Shown one piece after another: positions 1-13,541 of a stretch of DNA of 64,000 nt (positions are counted from its first letter, which is position 1; each line of letters opens with the position of its first letter). Source of the DNA: Hirundichthys speculiger (lineage: Eukaryota; Chordata; Actinopteri; Beloniformes; Exocoetidae); contig JAGFBZ010002400.1 in the NCBI GenBank assembly GCA_018398805.1, positions 107,696 through 171,695 on the forward strand. The letters are read 5' to 3'. The notes below the pieces were generated by a model. That model had not been told where the DNA came from. It did not search any database and saw nothing but the letters and a program-made list of their open reading frames with translations. The translations under genes were made by a program, and so were the position numbers.

Positions 1-1285
1 TTTTTAAAAGATAAAAATCATATTTAATAAAAACTAATTGATTAACCGCTCCGGCAGATCCCTGTAACCCTGCACAGGATTAAGGGGGCATAGATAATGG
101 ATGGATGGATGGATTTACCAAAAGAAATTCAGTATACAGTTTATATGAGTATTAGTTGCAGCATACTTGTATGATTTTATGGGGACATGAGTGTTCATGC
201 CAGCGGTGGAGAAATGCAAAATGTTCTGCAAAAATATTTGACAACATCATATGATATATTTTAAAGGGAAACCGCAAAAGGCCAAATTCTTATTTCCATT
301 TCCATCTGAAAAATTAAGATGGGAGTTGTCCCACGTTCTCATCAGCCTGCAATGAATAAGATCATTTTTGGATTAATTTCACAGCGCCGGCCTTTGTGTC
401 CGTGACGAGCATGTGATCAAAAAGCCTCCATGGCTGTAAAAGCAATTCATTTGGGACAGACAGAACCTCAAACACACAGTGTGCTTTTGTGCTGACTTTT
501 ATAGAATTAAATATCTGTTAAAAAAATTTGTTCTCCCTGATCAATTCATGCACACCTGAAAATCTTTTTTTTACGCACTTGAAAAGAGCAAGGGGACATT
601 GAACAGTTTCACACGTTGCAAAAATGAGCTTTAATGAAGCTATCAAGGCCATACTTGTGCACATATTTTTGTTTATAACATTGTTATTGAAATATGTAAT
701 TTTTTTTCTTTTGTGGGCATATTTGAAATTATTGCTTAATTTTTTTTAAAAGTACATAATTAAAAAGATTTCTCTAATAGGCTGGGTCATATGTCGTTGA
801 GTGACGTTTTTAACTTTATTGAATGACTTGTCAGTTGAGCAGTTGACAGGAAAATCAAATCTGCAACAAGTTTATTAAGTCACTTTATCAATTAAAATAT
901 AGTTAAATAACACTCGCCAAGCATTTCCTTTAATCTATAAATATAAGCTGGAGATTTTTTTCCTCTGATGTTTTATAGGCCAAACAACGAATACATTGAT
1001 GAAAGCAGCCACTCAGAGAGGCTGCAAGTTTTGGTGACAAGATCATTGCAGGATTTCTTTTTTTTTTTTTTTCTTTCTCCATTTCAAACACAAAGTGTGT
1101 CATATGAGCAAAACGAAATGTATCAGAGAAGGCATCTTTATTGCATTTATTGCACCATAATAATCCTTTTTTCACCCTCCTGATTGTGAAACAGGGAAGA
1201 AAGATCGTTGAGCAATCAGACTGATTCAACCCGCCGGCCGCTGATGATCAGTGTTCAGCCCTGACGAAGTTCTGCAGCTCAGAGG
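1..1285. other. 5' flank of first gene, LINE-tail repeat at 47-115
   Basis: This is noncoding, A/T-rich sequence. Bases 47-115 match the widespread teleost LINE 3' tail (the 'ccgctccggcagatccc ... ggatggatgga' type), ending in a short (GGAT)n run. A T-run lies at about 1059-1072. The last bases before 1286 should be the promoter and 5' UTR of the BLVRB-like gene. I see no TATA box and no convincing ORF. Confidence 0.5.
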
Positions 1286-4200
1286 ATGAAGATCGCTTTG
1301 CTGGGAGCCACCGGGCAGACTGGGCAGTACCTGGTGAAAACAGGCGCTGGAGCAGGGTCACACGGTCACCGCCATCGTCAGGAACCCGGCAAAACTCACG
1401 GAGCACCATGACAACCTCAAGGTAATTACGTGGGTTCGAAGTTCAGGAGACTGTACGGGGCAACACCCAGTGCACTGCTCATGCTGCCAAGGTTTAGTGC
1501 AGGTTTAAAAAAAAAAACATCTTGGTTTGAATTTGTGCGCTCAGCAGTGCAACACCGTGCACCTGATGCCTTTATTTTTGATAGCCAGCCATGAAAAGAT
1601 CAAAACCAACCAAGTTAAAGAACTGAAATGATCACGAGAAACGTCAACACACGTATCAGAGTTTATTTTGAAGCAGTCACACAGAAGCTCTCGTGTTAAT
1701 GCACTAAATATTCACTAGAACACTGAGCATGAATGAATGCACACCTGAAACTAGTCCCATATATATACAGTATATATTTTTTTAATTGTTTTAATTCTTG
1801 TGAATATGATGTGACACTGTAGAGATTGGTATTTTATATATATACAGTCATGGAAAAAATTATTAGACCACCATTTTTCCTTCAGTTTCTTGTTCATTTT
1901 AATACCTGGTACCACTAAATGTCATCATGTGACTAAAACAGACAGAAAAGAAAACACTGAATGCATAAAAACAGTGTTTTTGGCAGTACAACGCCATAGC
2001 TATTGATGTAAAAACTTAGGTTCTAATCAAGAAAACCATGGAAAATGGTAAGATATCAGCTCTTAAATAAGACTCTTATGAGCAATCTTTGTGGTTATCG
2101 TTATGTTTGTCCAAACAAATGTACCTTTAGTTGTACCAGGCATTAAAATGAACAAGAAACTGAAGAAAACAAGGGTGGTCTAATAATTTTTTCCATGACT
2201 GTACACAGTCATTTTAGTGTATTTCTGATGGATAGTGGTTTGCTTAATTTAGGTATCTGACTTATTCATGGACTTTCCCACGTCTGTGCACATTACATAA
2301 TTGATTTTAGTTAAGTAAGTTCTGTTACTTAATGTCACAGTGTGTTTTGCCTTGTTGGATTGTTGTGAATCCTTCTGTTTTCATTTTATTTTACTTCCAT
2401 TTGACAGTCGTTATCAGCAACTGTGCACATGTTTTTTAAGGAATAAAGCTTTTACATACGTTTCAAATGTGACGGAGGACATTATTTGATGCACAACGCA
2501 TAATCTAGCACACAGTCACTAGAAATGTTGTCTTCTGCGTGTGACGGCTGAGTAAAGAGGCAGGCGCACCTGATAACTGCCCGTCTTTTGCGTTTCCAGG
2601 TGGTGAAGGCGGATATTTTCACAGCAGACAGTCTGAAGGCTCACCTGAAAGGACAGGATGTGGTCATGTCATGCCTCGGCTTCCCGGCCTCCTTCCTCTG
2701 GGGGGTGACGGGCTACACCGCGTCTATGTCAGCCGTGGTCGGCGCCATGCGAGAGGCTCGCGTCAGTCGGCTCATCACCATGACCTCATGGTATACGGAG
2801 CGTAAGTGACGCACGTAAAAGATGTAATTTCCAGGTGTTTTCTGAATCACCGGTGGAAAGCCAGCCTTCAATGTGCTCTCGGATGTTCATGAAAGAGGCT
2901 TTTTTTATCAGGTTTCGGCTTGCGATCAATCATTTAAAGCCATTTTTTTTTTTTATGTAGTCATGGACCGGTTTTATGGGAGGCAGATTTAGATAATGAA
3001 AGAGTCACTTTGGAAGATCTGGCATTAATACAGGACTGAGAGTACGCTGGCTGCTCCTGAGGGTTGTTCTCAGGCTAGCATCTGTCCATTATCCTCAAGG
3101 AGAATCACGAAGACTGTCGAGAAATGATGAAATGATGGATTCCTCTGTCGTTACAGACCTTATTCACAGACATTTCTAAAACAAGATCTCAGTTTCAGCT
3201 TTCCAGATGTTAATACTTGTAAAGGAGCAATGTTAGAGGAGCTTTGAGTGAAGTAAGGAGGAGCTGTGGTTGTCACAGCCGGTTACCATAAACCAGTAAA
3301 CAAGCCGGGCAGCTGCTCCACTGGTAGATGGTTACAAAAGAGGAAAAGAGTGCGTGCATTGAAGATGACTTAGTGGTGAAGGCTCATTCCTAATCTGAGG
3401 GTACAAATATGACTCTGTGTATCTAATTGTGTCGCTGTCTGCCCGCTTTCATTGACTCGGGTAAGAGAATACTTAAAAAAAAGTAGAAATTATCATGAAG
3501 ACATGAATCCCACCCCTCCCCCTCATTAATCAAAGATTAATCTGAAATAGCTACCTAAGGAGTTAAAAAATCTAAACTCTGCTCACTTCTACTTTAAAAT
3601 ATCAAAAGCCCAGTCAAGGAGCCAACATCTGCACGAGGACAAGTGTAAACGCAGCTTACCATCGCTTGGAGAATATATCAAGAATAAGGAGACTGAAAAT
3701 AACTTCTTCCAGGAGGGTGGGTCACATCAGTCCACGTCTCAGGGAGTTTGCCTTAAACTCAGCCTCTGTATTTAAAGAGATGCACCAGTTGAAATTTTCT
3801 TGATTAATTCTGGTTTCCAGTTTTTGGGTTTTTTTTTTTAATAGTCTGGCCTGCTGAGTATGATTTTGTAAATGCAATTGCAGTTTTCTTTCTAAGAACT
3901 ATAATCAGGGAAAGATAACAGTGGTGCTCTACCTGCTGTATTTCTAGCCTCTTAGCCTTTATAAGCTTTACATCTTTCAGTGATGTTGCTCAGTTATGTT
4001 GGATTAAGTTTGCTGTACCAACTGTTTTGGTAGTTGCTCCTTTAAAAGTTATTTTCACCTAAACAGCTGTACACATGGTTATTTTGTGGTATTGTATGGT
4101 CACAGTGAAAAATAAAGCTTTGAGAAGACACGTCCAACGCTCACTGACCAAAGGTTTATTAACTGATCCTCTCATCCTCCTTTCAGGGTCTCCACAGTGA

Positions 4201-5515
4201 ATCATCTGCCTCCACCTGAATCTATTCTCTGCATCCTCTTTTCTCACACCAACCAACTTCATGTTCTCCTTCACCTTCCTCCCTCCTGTCTGACAGTTCC
4301 AACCTCATCATCCTTCTATCGATATATTCACTATCCCTCCTCTGTTCATGTCCAAACCATCTCAGTCATCTGCTAACATGTGCTGTCTCTCTGATGTCCT
4401 CATTCCTAATCCTGCCCATCCTCATCACTCCCAAAGAGAACCTCAACATTTTAATCTCTGCTACCTCCAACTCTGCCTCCTATCTTCTCAGTACCATGAT
4501 CTCAGAGAGATTTCTGTCTAACCCCATCTGTCAGTCTATGAATAAACATAGGAAACAAGAAGGGGCCCAGAGCTGATCCTTGATGCAGTCCCACCTCCAC
4601 CTTGAACTCCTCTGTCACATCTACAGCACAACCTCACCACTGTCTTCCATCTCTCATCCATGTCCTCCACCTCTAACATACTTCTGCTCCTCCAGACTTC
4701 CTCATCAATGCCATAGCTCCTCTTCAGCACTCTGTTATTTGCTTTCACAAGGTCTACAAAGACACAACACAGCTCCGTCTGACCTTCTCTGTATTCTGTT
4801 AAACTGTTCATCCTGAGCACCAGCTGATTGATTAGTGCAGCTCCAGTATTTAAATAAAATGTATGTGTTATATTTATTAAACTGTGAAATGTATCCACGC
4901 TGTGGTGCTTTAGCGTTTTCGTAATCTGTGCTCTTCCTGGTTTTGGGAAGTGGATGCACTTGCTTCAGTCTGACCGTGTTGTCCTCTTCGTTCGTCAGCT
5001 AACTCTGGAACTCAGTCGCCGTACTTCATCCGGTTCCTCCTGCTGCCGATGATCCGAAGTGTCCTCAACAACATGTATGAGATGGAGCATTTCCTGCAGA
5101 AGACAGAGGACATCAACTGGACTGTGGTTCGGCCCCCCGGCCTCAAGAACCTGGCGGCCACAGGTGATAGCAGACATTAGGGCCCTCTTCAGTGAAAGAA
5201 CGTAAAAGTGCTTTCAGTCTCAAGGTCCAGTTTATTACGGGGTTTTTTTTATTACTGTGTCTTACTTGATCTCCCTCGGTACCTTGAAGCTTGATCATCA
5301 TCTAGTTGTATTTCATCTCAACGTGTCCTGATGAGACAAATCTCTTGTTGTGATGTCCGTGTGCTCTGCAGCTCAAGAGTTTCCTGACCCATGAGGGCTA
5401 CTTCGTGCCCAACAGCAGCAGTCAGACGGCAAGAGGAGACGTGGCTCGCTTCATGCTCTCTCTGCTCAACAGCAACGCCTGGGTCAAGAAGGGAGTCGCC
5501 ATGAGCACCAAGTGA
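1286..5515 (+). CDS. BLVRB/NmrA-like NAD(P)H-binding oxidoreductase, 4 exons, two frameshifts
   Basis: Exons are 1286-1421, 2600-2801, 4999-5163 and 5372-5515, all with GT-AG boundaries. The protein would be about 214 aa, close to biliverdin reductase B (206 aa). Exon 1 begins MKIALLGATGQTGQ, the GxxGxxG dinucleotide-binding loop of a Rossmann fold. Exon 2 gives a VVKADIFTADSL strand and an LITMTSWYTE segment, and exon 3 contains NWTVVRPPGL, a pattern of BLVRB and NAD(P)-binding NmrA-like proteins. The likely role is a cytosolic NAD(P)H-dependent reductase of unknown substrate; I cannot separate BLVRB from its fish paralogues. Two single-base insertions break the frame: one A in the run 1337-1340 and one T in 5380-5382. 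Everything else, including splice sites and a polyA signal, is well preserved, so assembly error is more likely than a pseudogene. Confidence 0.8.
1845..2201. mobile_element. Tc1/mariner-type MITE in intron 1
   Basis: A 357-bp element with long terminal inverted repeats. The left end starts CAGTCATGGAAAAAATTATT and the right end is its reverse complement; similarity continues about 55 bp inward through a stretch resembling 'cagtttcttgttcattttaa'. It is flanked by TA, as expected for Tc1/mariner target duplication. There is no transposase ORF, so it is non-autonomous. It sits in intron 1 (1422-2599) of the BLVRB-like gene. Confidence 0.85.
4160..4815 (-). mobile_element. Degenerate RTE-type LINE fragment in intron 2
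   Basis: On the minus strand two pieces of reverse-transcriptase ORF remain. Around 4700-4815 is a REGQTELCCVFVDL segment, like the RT palm region of fish RTE-like LINEs. Around 4190-4275 is MKLVGVRKEDAENRFRWRQ, the C-terminal signature of the same family. Stops and frame changes separate them, so it is dead. It lies in intron 2 (2802-4998) of the BLVRB-like gene. A related piece in the opposite orientation lies at 32282-32520. Confidence 0.75.
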
Positions 5516-5553
5516 GGTGGAAGAGGCCGGCGTCGGCTCACCTACAGTACAGA

Positions 5554-5559
5554 AATAAA
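5554..5559 (+). terminator. PolyA signal AATAAA of BLVRB-like gene
   Basis: AATAAA lies 39 bp after the TGA stop at 5513-5515. This would give a very short 3' UTR. The signal is canonical and correctly placed, which argues that the gene is or was recently expressed. Confidence 0.6.
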
Positions 5560-8500
5560 ACCACACTTAACATTGTTTTTGTTGTAGTGACCCGTGGAGA
5601 TTTTTCTAAGACGAACAACACATTCATCTCAGCAACTGGAAAAGCCAACATTTAGAGCTCACAGCATCGAGGTATTAAACATGCAGTAATAAATATTTAC
5701 AGAAACTGTAGTCAAAATGAGGATGTGAAATGCAAAATAGATGAAATGAATTGGCCAACAGAGATCTTTCCCCTGACAGCAGGACATCTGTCGTGCGTAT
5801 TTGTGCTGAAGTATTTAAACGCTGCCTTCTGTTTCTGTGAACTGTGACTAACTAAAGCATCGTCACGCTTCTGTGTGAAACACTCCATTTTAGTCATTCC
5901 TCTTAAAGCGCCGCCCCGAAAAGCCCAGCCTGCTTGGCCACCGCAGATGCAGTTCTTGATAAGATAAAAATGAAGGGAATCAGATAAAGGCTTGGTGCAG
6001 CGCTGCTGAGAACTAGTTGTAAAAACTAACACCGAACCCTGAAATTTCACTTTGCTGCTTTTAAGGTTCACACAAAGCCATTTCCCCTAAAGATAAAAAA
6101 AAAAAGCATGTCCTCCACATAGAGCAAACTGAACTCTTCATTTGAGAGTCACTAGACATGCTTTATGCATATTTTTAATCAGTAATGTAGATGAGCAGCA
6201 GCAGACAAGCCTCAAAACACAAGAGGTCAGGTTGTTGTTGTTGTTGTTGTTTTCCAGTTAGAGAGAACTTCCTTGGGCGTGGACGTCTGGGATTACAGTA
6301 TTATTTTTGTTAAACCATGTACACCTGTTGCATTAGTAGAAACAAATGTAAAACGCAATAAAGCAACAAAGTTAAAAAAAAAAAAAAAAAACTCAAAACA
6401 TAAGTTCTGTCAAAGTAATTTAGTTTGAAATACAGGCCACAGCTTCACTGTGTTTACTCCCCCTGAAGCCTTTGTCAGACCTGTTCTTCAGCTGTAGGAC
6501 GTTGTTTTAACCCAAATAGGTGTGATATTACCACTCAGCCCACACCAGAACTCCCCCACTCACAACATCGATGCCAAAGCAGATTGAAATTGAACCGACA
6601 GTCCTCATTTTTCCATGAATGCTCCTGGTGCTCTGCGTTTCTTCAGAGAATCAGCTTTAGTTACAGACAGAAAAATCTCTGTCGCATTATCACAAATGCC
6701 GTGGAGATATTTATCTAAATATCTAACATGTCAGTGTTGTGACCACTGGGATAAAACCTGCAAACTCATTAATCTTGAACCTCGAGTAAATTAAAGTCAG
6801 AGCTGTCTTCTTGGTGAGATGCTGCCAAAACTAAGAGAAAAACTCTTCTCTTGTAATCTACTAACAGATAAATACTATTACTGCCTCATATCGTCTAATG
6901 AATGTCTTTATTTACTCTGGTTTGACATGTTCTTGCTTCTCTATTGTGTATTTTATGTTTCTGGAGTCAGTGACAAAAAGATGAGGAACTTGCACTTACA
7001 GATGTGTGCGTGCAGTTCACACATTCAGCCACATGGTTGCAGCACTGAGCCATATCTAATCATTAAAAGGTAATTTATTAACTTACAAATCCTTGTGGTT
7101 TTCTTTCACAGATTGTTGTGGTTGTCACTGTTGGAATGAAATGTCATATAGAAATTGTGTATATGTACTGTGTAAAGGAAGTACTTAATGTGAAAGAAAC
7201 TTCAGTATCGATCCTTAAACACACCAGGAAAAGAAAAGAAAGTGTGTCAAAGGTGAAACCAGCACAACATTTGAGTCGAGATTTGACGTCTCATGGTTTG
7301 TCTTTGCAGAGATCTTGACAGCTGTGACTCCTGCATGCACTCATATTATGCAGTGGTTTTACCTGAATGCATAGAAGCAGGGTTAAAAATAACTAAAATT
7401 CTTTTTTTCTGCCTCAAATTATTAATTGATTAATAGTTGCCTTTGAAGTCTCATTCATTCTTTAACTATTAATTTCTGAGAAGGTTGTATGAAGATGTTT
7501 AATTATGGAACTGGATGAAGATAGGAGCTCAACAGACTCTCCTCAATGTTTTTAGATCATTTACATATTTATTGTTTATTTAACAGGGACGGATGCCTCT
7601 ATACACACGTAGCTCCCGCAAAGTGACGGTGCAACGTGTTGCTGTCCCGTTAAAATGATAAAGGTAGAACATTTAAAGCACAAATATAAAACAAGAACAT
7701 CCCAGTGATGATAAAAAACCACCAGATGGTTTCTTTTGTGTCTAAATTGAGTCTGTGCTGGAAGCTGTGCTTATCTAGGGCAGATAAGTCAGCGAAGTCA
7801 GGTGTCTTAGGTTACAAAGGGATGATTAATTATGGTTTTATGTGATAAGGACATTAGCATGTCATCTCTCACACATCTGAGATTTCCATCGTCTCCAACA
7901 TGTGTGTCCTGCTATATGACGCACAAAGAAATCCACATAAAAGTCAGCTGCATTTATTAAACGTGTCTGTTTGGCCCTAATGTGTGAAATTATTAAGTAA
8001 GTGGAAAATACCTGAATGTCCTTAAGAATTTACTAAGTTAAACAAGCCAGTGCTTTTCCCTGCAGGCAGTTAGTTGTGAAAAAGACAGCACACCTTAAAT
8101 TCCCAGGTTTTACAATTGTAACACACCCAAATCTTAGAAAATAAAGCTCACTAAGACGTACAGCTTTTAAAAATGCAAGTAAACCTCTTTAAACTCTCAA
8201 GTTTCGGGTATCAGTACATAATAAAACTAAGTGTATCCCATGATTCATGACGCCCATGACTTGGAAGTTTGCTGACTGTCCTGACAGTTTTCCACCTGTA
8301 AACATTATCTCTCCCTCTATAGAATGATGGACGTGAAACTTGAAATAGATTGGAAATGCTCACTTTTCTAAGAGCATAGCTGATGTCTTTGCCTCTTGGC
8401 GTTGTGCTGACACATTCCCAAAAGCTCCTGATCAGCTGATGATTATCAGCTTGTGGCTGAAAGATCAATCTTAAGTCCTGTGGGAGCAGATTGATCTGCC

Positions 8501-8967
8501 GTGGGAGGTTCATCAGAGGTCAACTGCATGACCCAGTCAGGACCCGATGACGCTTTTATTAGGATGTTTTGTTATGTAAAACCTTAACCATAATAAATCT
8601 TGGCTTAATAATTGACTCAGCTTTTAAAAGTTGCATCATTTAATGTTTTATTATTGGCAGTATGACATTATCAGGTTTATCGCATCTTTCTGCAGATGCA
8701 TGTTCAAATTTTGAAATGAAATGAAAATCTATTTGTAGACGGAGGGAGCAGGCTTTTCTTGGGGCAGCTCTTACAGCACGACTCAAGAGAAGACAGATGG
8801 GACAAATCAATTATAAATAATAATAAATGTATTTATAAAGCCCTTTTCATACACAAGTAACACAAAGTGCTTTACATAATAAAAACAATAATTAAACAAG
8901 AAGAAGAAACAAAAACAACTTAAAAGCCATCACACACCCAGGGTTACAGTAGTAAAAATCACCCAGT

Positions 8968-9014
<47 letters not shown>

Positions 9015-10429
9015 CTCTCTCACACACACACACTCAGTAGACATGACCACCCCCCACCCCCTGTGACCCCCACTCTAAAAAGGCAGTAAGACATCCATCT
9101 TGGCACCAATGACAAGACGTGTAATCGCCACCAAGAACATTTTTTTTCACAGTCACCCCTCTGTTGGTTTTTGATCATTTCCATATGAACAGACGTTGGT
9201 TCCTGCTACTCACATGCATTAAACTCGAGGTAAACGATGTCAGTACACTTCATCTCAAAGATTATCAAGAGAATATAAAACCTCTGGTCCGTTTTGTTCA
9301 AACAGTCACACAGTGTTGAAGGACAAGAAGCTGAAATGCTTTTTTTTCTTCGTCTAAACAGAGTCAGTTTAGACAAAGAAAATGATTATCTGGAATTCAA
9401 GTATTTCCAAGAATGAATCCTGACTTGTCTGTGAGGACCGGAGACTTGTACAGTTACCATCTGTCATGACAAGTTTACGTCAACAAAAATCTTTAAGCAC
9501 GTAGAACAAATCAGAGATAGAAATCTGTCCTGATAGTTCAGGACTTAAATGAATGTTCAGGCCCCATTTATGAAGGCGTTTTGTTTTTTCAGAGTCTTCT
9601 TTTACCCGTTGCCTTTATAATATTTTTTAATAATTATACATTGTCCCATTTATGTAGGTGAAATGTGGATTTCTTTTGGATAATGAGTTTGTCAGTAATT
9701 AAAATGCTGAAATAGAAAACTAAATGCAAAAAAAAAAAGTTCAAAGTTCAAGTCTAGAAGAGAAAAGCAGACGGGGATAATTTGCTCTGAATTTTAGTTG
9801 CAAATAATTCAAAAGTTAAGGGTTAAATAAATGCGTGTTTTATTCTGTAAATGTAATCAATTACAAAATAGTGAGATGTGCCAAAGATGTCGTTCATTTT
9901 CAATTAGTTCAGTGTGATGATCATGTTACGCCTCAGTTTAACTTGTTAATTAACATAAACTGATATACACGCAGCATTTTAATGTTATAATTTCTGGAGG
10001 AGAAACCTGTTTTTACACATTCATTGCCATTATGTATGAAATAGCCCAAGGAGGCTCTGTTTGCTCATATCTAGTCTCAAACCTGGACTAAGTGAATGAA
10101 AACAGCCTTTACATCTGATCCAGATTCAACAGCAGCTCATTAGTTAAAAAAACAGGCCTCAAAATTGCAATACATATATGAAAATATATAAAATATACAG
10201 TTCCCTTATTTCCTTTTTTATTTTAATTAATTATTTTATTTGTGTTTAATCAAGAAACTGTCACAAGGATTTGCTGAGTCTCTGGTTTTCACTTTTATCA
10301 TTAATTCTCATTATGTTAAGAAATAAAACAACGCAGCAGTAGACTGAGACTTATTTTATGTTCTGACCACATTAAAAAAAAGCACAATTTCTTACTCTGT
10401 TTTTTTTTTTCAATTTGTACAAATCACTT
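5560..10429. other. Convergent intergenic region, no gene seen
   Basis: This stretch lies between the 3' ends of the BLVRB-like gene (+) and the acyl-CoA synthetase (-). It holds a (GTT)n run near 6233-6251, an A-run near 6374-6390, a repeat with a (TC)n/(CA)n tract at about 8815-9130, and otherwise unremarkable A/T-rich DNA. The ORFs here are short and show no family resemblance. Confidence 0.6.
8815..9130 (-). repeat. LINE 3'-end type repeat with (TC)n and (CA)n
   Basis: The motif 'aaagcccttttcatacac..caaagtgctttac' near 8837-8878, a (TC)n tract at 8972-9020 and 'ccatcttggcaccaatgac' near 9092-9112 reappear in reverse complement at about 41260-41540. The two loci are therefore opposite-strand copies of one dispersed family, probably the 3' end of a non-LTR retrotransposon. 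Confidence 0.65.
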
Positions 10430-10435
10430 TTTATT
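10430..10435 (-). terminator. Candidate polyA signal of acsbg2-like gene
   Basis: AATAAA is read on the minus strand, about 670 bp downstream of the stop codon at 11106-11108. It is the clearest candidate for the 3' end of this gene. The (GAT)n tract at about 10817-10868 would lie inside the 3' UTR. Confidence 0.4.
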
Positions 10436-10816
10436 TGACAAGGAAAATCTGTCACAAAATAAATATCTCAGTGTGTCGATCTGTGCGTGAATTTGAACAT
10501 ATGATTTACAATCTGCACATGTTAAGACTGGATAAATACAGACAGCTGATATTCTTTTACACTTCATATTCACATTATAAAACACCTTCAGTTCACCGGA
10601 TGAGGATTAATTTACAAACACGTGACGTGTGACACAAAGGTAGTTCTGTAAAACCTTTAAATATGCTGCATCACAAATAGAAAATACATCTTATGATCGA
10701 GACTCCTGCCACAGTGGATTAATGTCTACAACATCTGTGCTTTAAAAACTGTAGAAAAGTGAAAGTTGGCGTCTCTAAAAGTGTTTCCCACTGTGCATGA
10801 GGTTTGTTTGCTGGTG

Positions 10817-10868
10817 CTGATGATGATGATGATGATGATGATGCGATGATGATGATGATGATGATGAG
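10817..10868. repeat. (GAT)n trinucleotide microsatellite
   Basis: About 17 GAT/ATG units with one interruption near 10842. It lies within the probable 3' UTR of the acsbg2-like gene. Confidence 0.85.
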
Positions 10869-11105
10869 CTCTTCAGTATGTCTCATATAGAAACCCCTGG
10901 TTCTGATTTGAGGTCGTGTTGAAACTGCGGGTCAATTTAAAAGCTTAAATATCAAACACACAGTTCTCCCCTGCAGCTTCCGGCAACATAAACCTCTGTT
11001 CGGTTAAACGCAGGTCCTGCAGGAACAAGACTTTTCAAGCTCTTCAGCAGTTGCAGGTTCTTACATTTCTTGCCACACGACCGTCGGTTCTCAGAGCGGT
11101 CCGGT

Positions 11106-13508
11106 CTACTGCTTCGCTGTGGCTGCTGCGTACATTTCGTTTATTTTCTCCTGGTACATCTTCACAACAATGGGCCTCCTAAGCTTCAAGGTGGGTCCTG
11201 CACAACAAGGAAAAAAAAAAAGAACAGGTCATTTTGATGTAAATATCAGGCGGAAGGAAGTTACCTGCATAAAAACACTTGACATGCTGCAGATTCAATC
11301 GCTTTAGAGAAAACCTTGTCTGGAATGTTGTTTGGACTGACAGCAGTCATAAATCTTCACTGATTACTACATGACCCGGAGGCTACTAAAAACCTGATAA
11401 ACAGCTTTGTCTTTTTCTGAGAGACGTCACTTTAATCTTTAATCCGTGTCAGATAGCAGAAGAAGAGGAAAAGAGCAAAACAAGTTTTCAAACACTGACC
11501 CAGTTCTCCTCCAGTGACAGAGAAGTCTCGCTCCAGTATGACCCACTTCTGGACCTTCTGGGCGTTAGACGTTGATTTGGCGTTGACGCGCTCGAGGCCT
11601 TCCTGAATGGCTTTGTAGATAGCTGGCTCCTTATTGGCTACGACCTCCGACACTTTGGTGGAGGCGATGCCATGTCGCTGGCACAAATCCAAAGCATCGG
11701 AGCTCAGCTCGTCTGTGGGGTCGCCGTCTTCGTCCACTACGCACTGCGGAGACAAAGACAGGGTCGGCGCTGCGTTCGTTTTACCTGTGGACTGTCTGCA
11801 GGGGGGGGTGAAGGGGTGAAGTCTGGCTTACTTTCAGCGTGAGCAGCATGGAGAGGAACTTGAGCTTGTCTCCGATCAGCATGCAGTTGCTGATGAAGGG
11901 CAGCTCGTTCTTCACCGCGTCCTCGATGGGCACGGGAGGGATGTTCTCGCCACCGGCAGTGATGATCAGCTCTGCACGGAAACATGACAAATGTGCGTCA
12001 CTTTCTAGCTCCATGATACTGATGTTTTCCCGCATTTTCCTGGATTTACGTTCCGTCTTCTGAGGAACAACGAGGAGAGGGACACATTTCTAAATATTAC
12101 AAATTAAAGTATTAAAGTTACTGAAAAAGTAGCAAAAAAAAGATTGAAGATGAATGCTTTCAGACAAGTTGTTAGTTGGTTTGTTTTTTATTTATTATTT
12201 TTTTTAATCCAGGTGTAAATAGTGCTCCAATAACTTTATGATGACCTGTAGTTCAGATAAACTCTTACATAAATGTATAGATTTCTCACCTTCATCCAAT
12301 GGTAAATGAAACCTAAATTATCCCTGGCTTCAGATATTGGGAACAAATATTGATGAAAAATGTTTCCTGTTGATGTATGTAAATAAACATCAAGTGATTC
12401 AACAGTACTGACTGAAATATATATTGCTCCAGTGTGTAAACAGGCTTTTACTTTTGTTCAAATACTTTTTAGTCGTGTGGTCTTAACCTGGCTCTGTAAG
12501 CTAAAGCCTTTTTGGTTCAGTCCTTACATTTTGCCTCTCTTCACTGGTGGTCATCTGGCCCAAACAGGTAGTTTAAATAAAGGTTCCAAACTGAGTCGTG
12601 TTTAGGAATTTTTCACTCCTTGTGAAAAATGATAAATGTTACAAATTAGACTTTCTTGTGCTGTTTAAATCTATTTTCCCCATGAGATATTGCAGCAATA
12701 CCTAATTTCTACACATTTTACTTCAATATATAACTTTGAGGCTACAACTTCTCCACGTACAGAATTCAATTCTATTTTGTTTGGAAATAAACTATTTGGC
12801 TCAAATGATAAGGTAATAATCTTTACTAGTCAAAGGACTGTACAGAGAATGTAAATTCAGAGTAAAAGCAGACAATATATGAAAAACAAACAGGTCTTTG
12901 CAAATCCATGTTTTGTACCAAAAATATCCATCGTGATCATGATGCCTTATATACCAACGATTCTCCCCCCCACCCCCCCGAGTGAAGAACTCTTGCTCAC
13001 CTTTGATCCTTCCTGTGATGTACAGGAAGTCATTGCGGTCGTGTCTTCCCAGGTCTCCTGAGTGCAGCCAGCCGTCCTCATCCAGAGCCTCCGAGGTTTT
13101 GTCAGGCATGTTCAGGTAGCCCATGAAGACGTGGCGACCCCAGAAACAGATCTCTCCGTTTCCATCCTCATCGGGATTGTCCAGCTTTGTTTTGCAGCCC
13201 GGCATCACCTTTCCGCAGCTGCAACAACAACGCAGAAGTCAGTGATGTGCTTATACAGGGCTTTCACTTCCACTTCAGTCTTTTGGTTTTTGGTTACAGT
13301 TGCACAGATTTTGATGCCACGTGACTCAAAAGCTGCTGCAACGGGAGCTGCTGTGTAACTCAGTGGTTTGAGCTGGAGGCTCGTGTACAGACGCTACTGT
13401 CCTCTCTGCAGCGGTTGCAGGTCCAACACTCGGCCTGCAACCCTTTGCTGCACGCCTTTCCCACTTTCCTGTCTCTCTCCACTGCAAATAAAGGTCACTA
13501 GAGCCATA

Positions 13509-13541
<33 letters not shown>

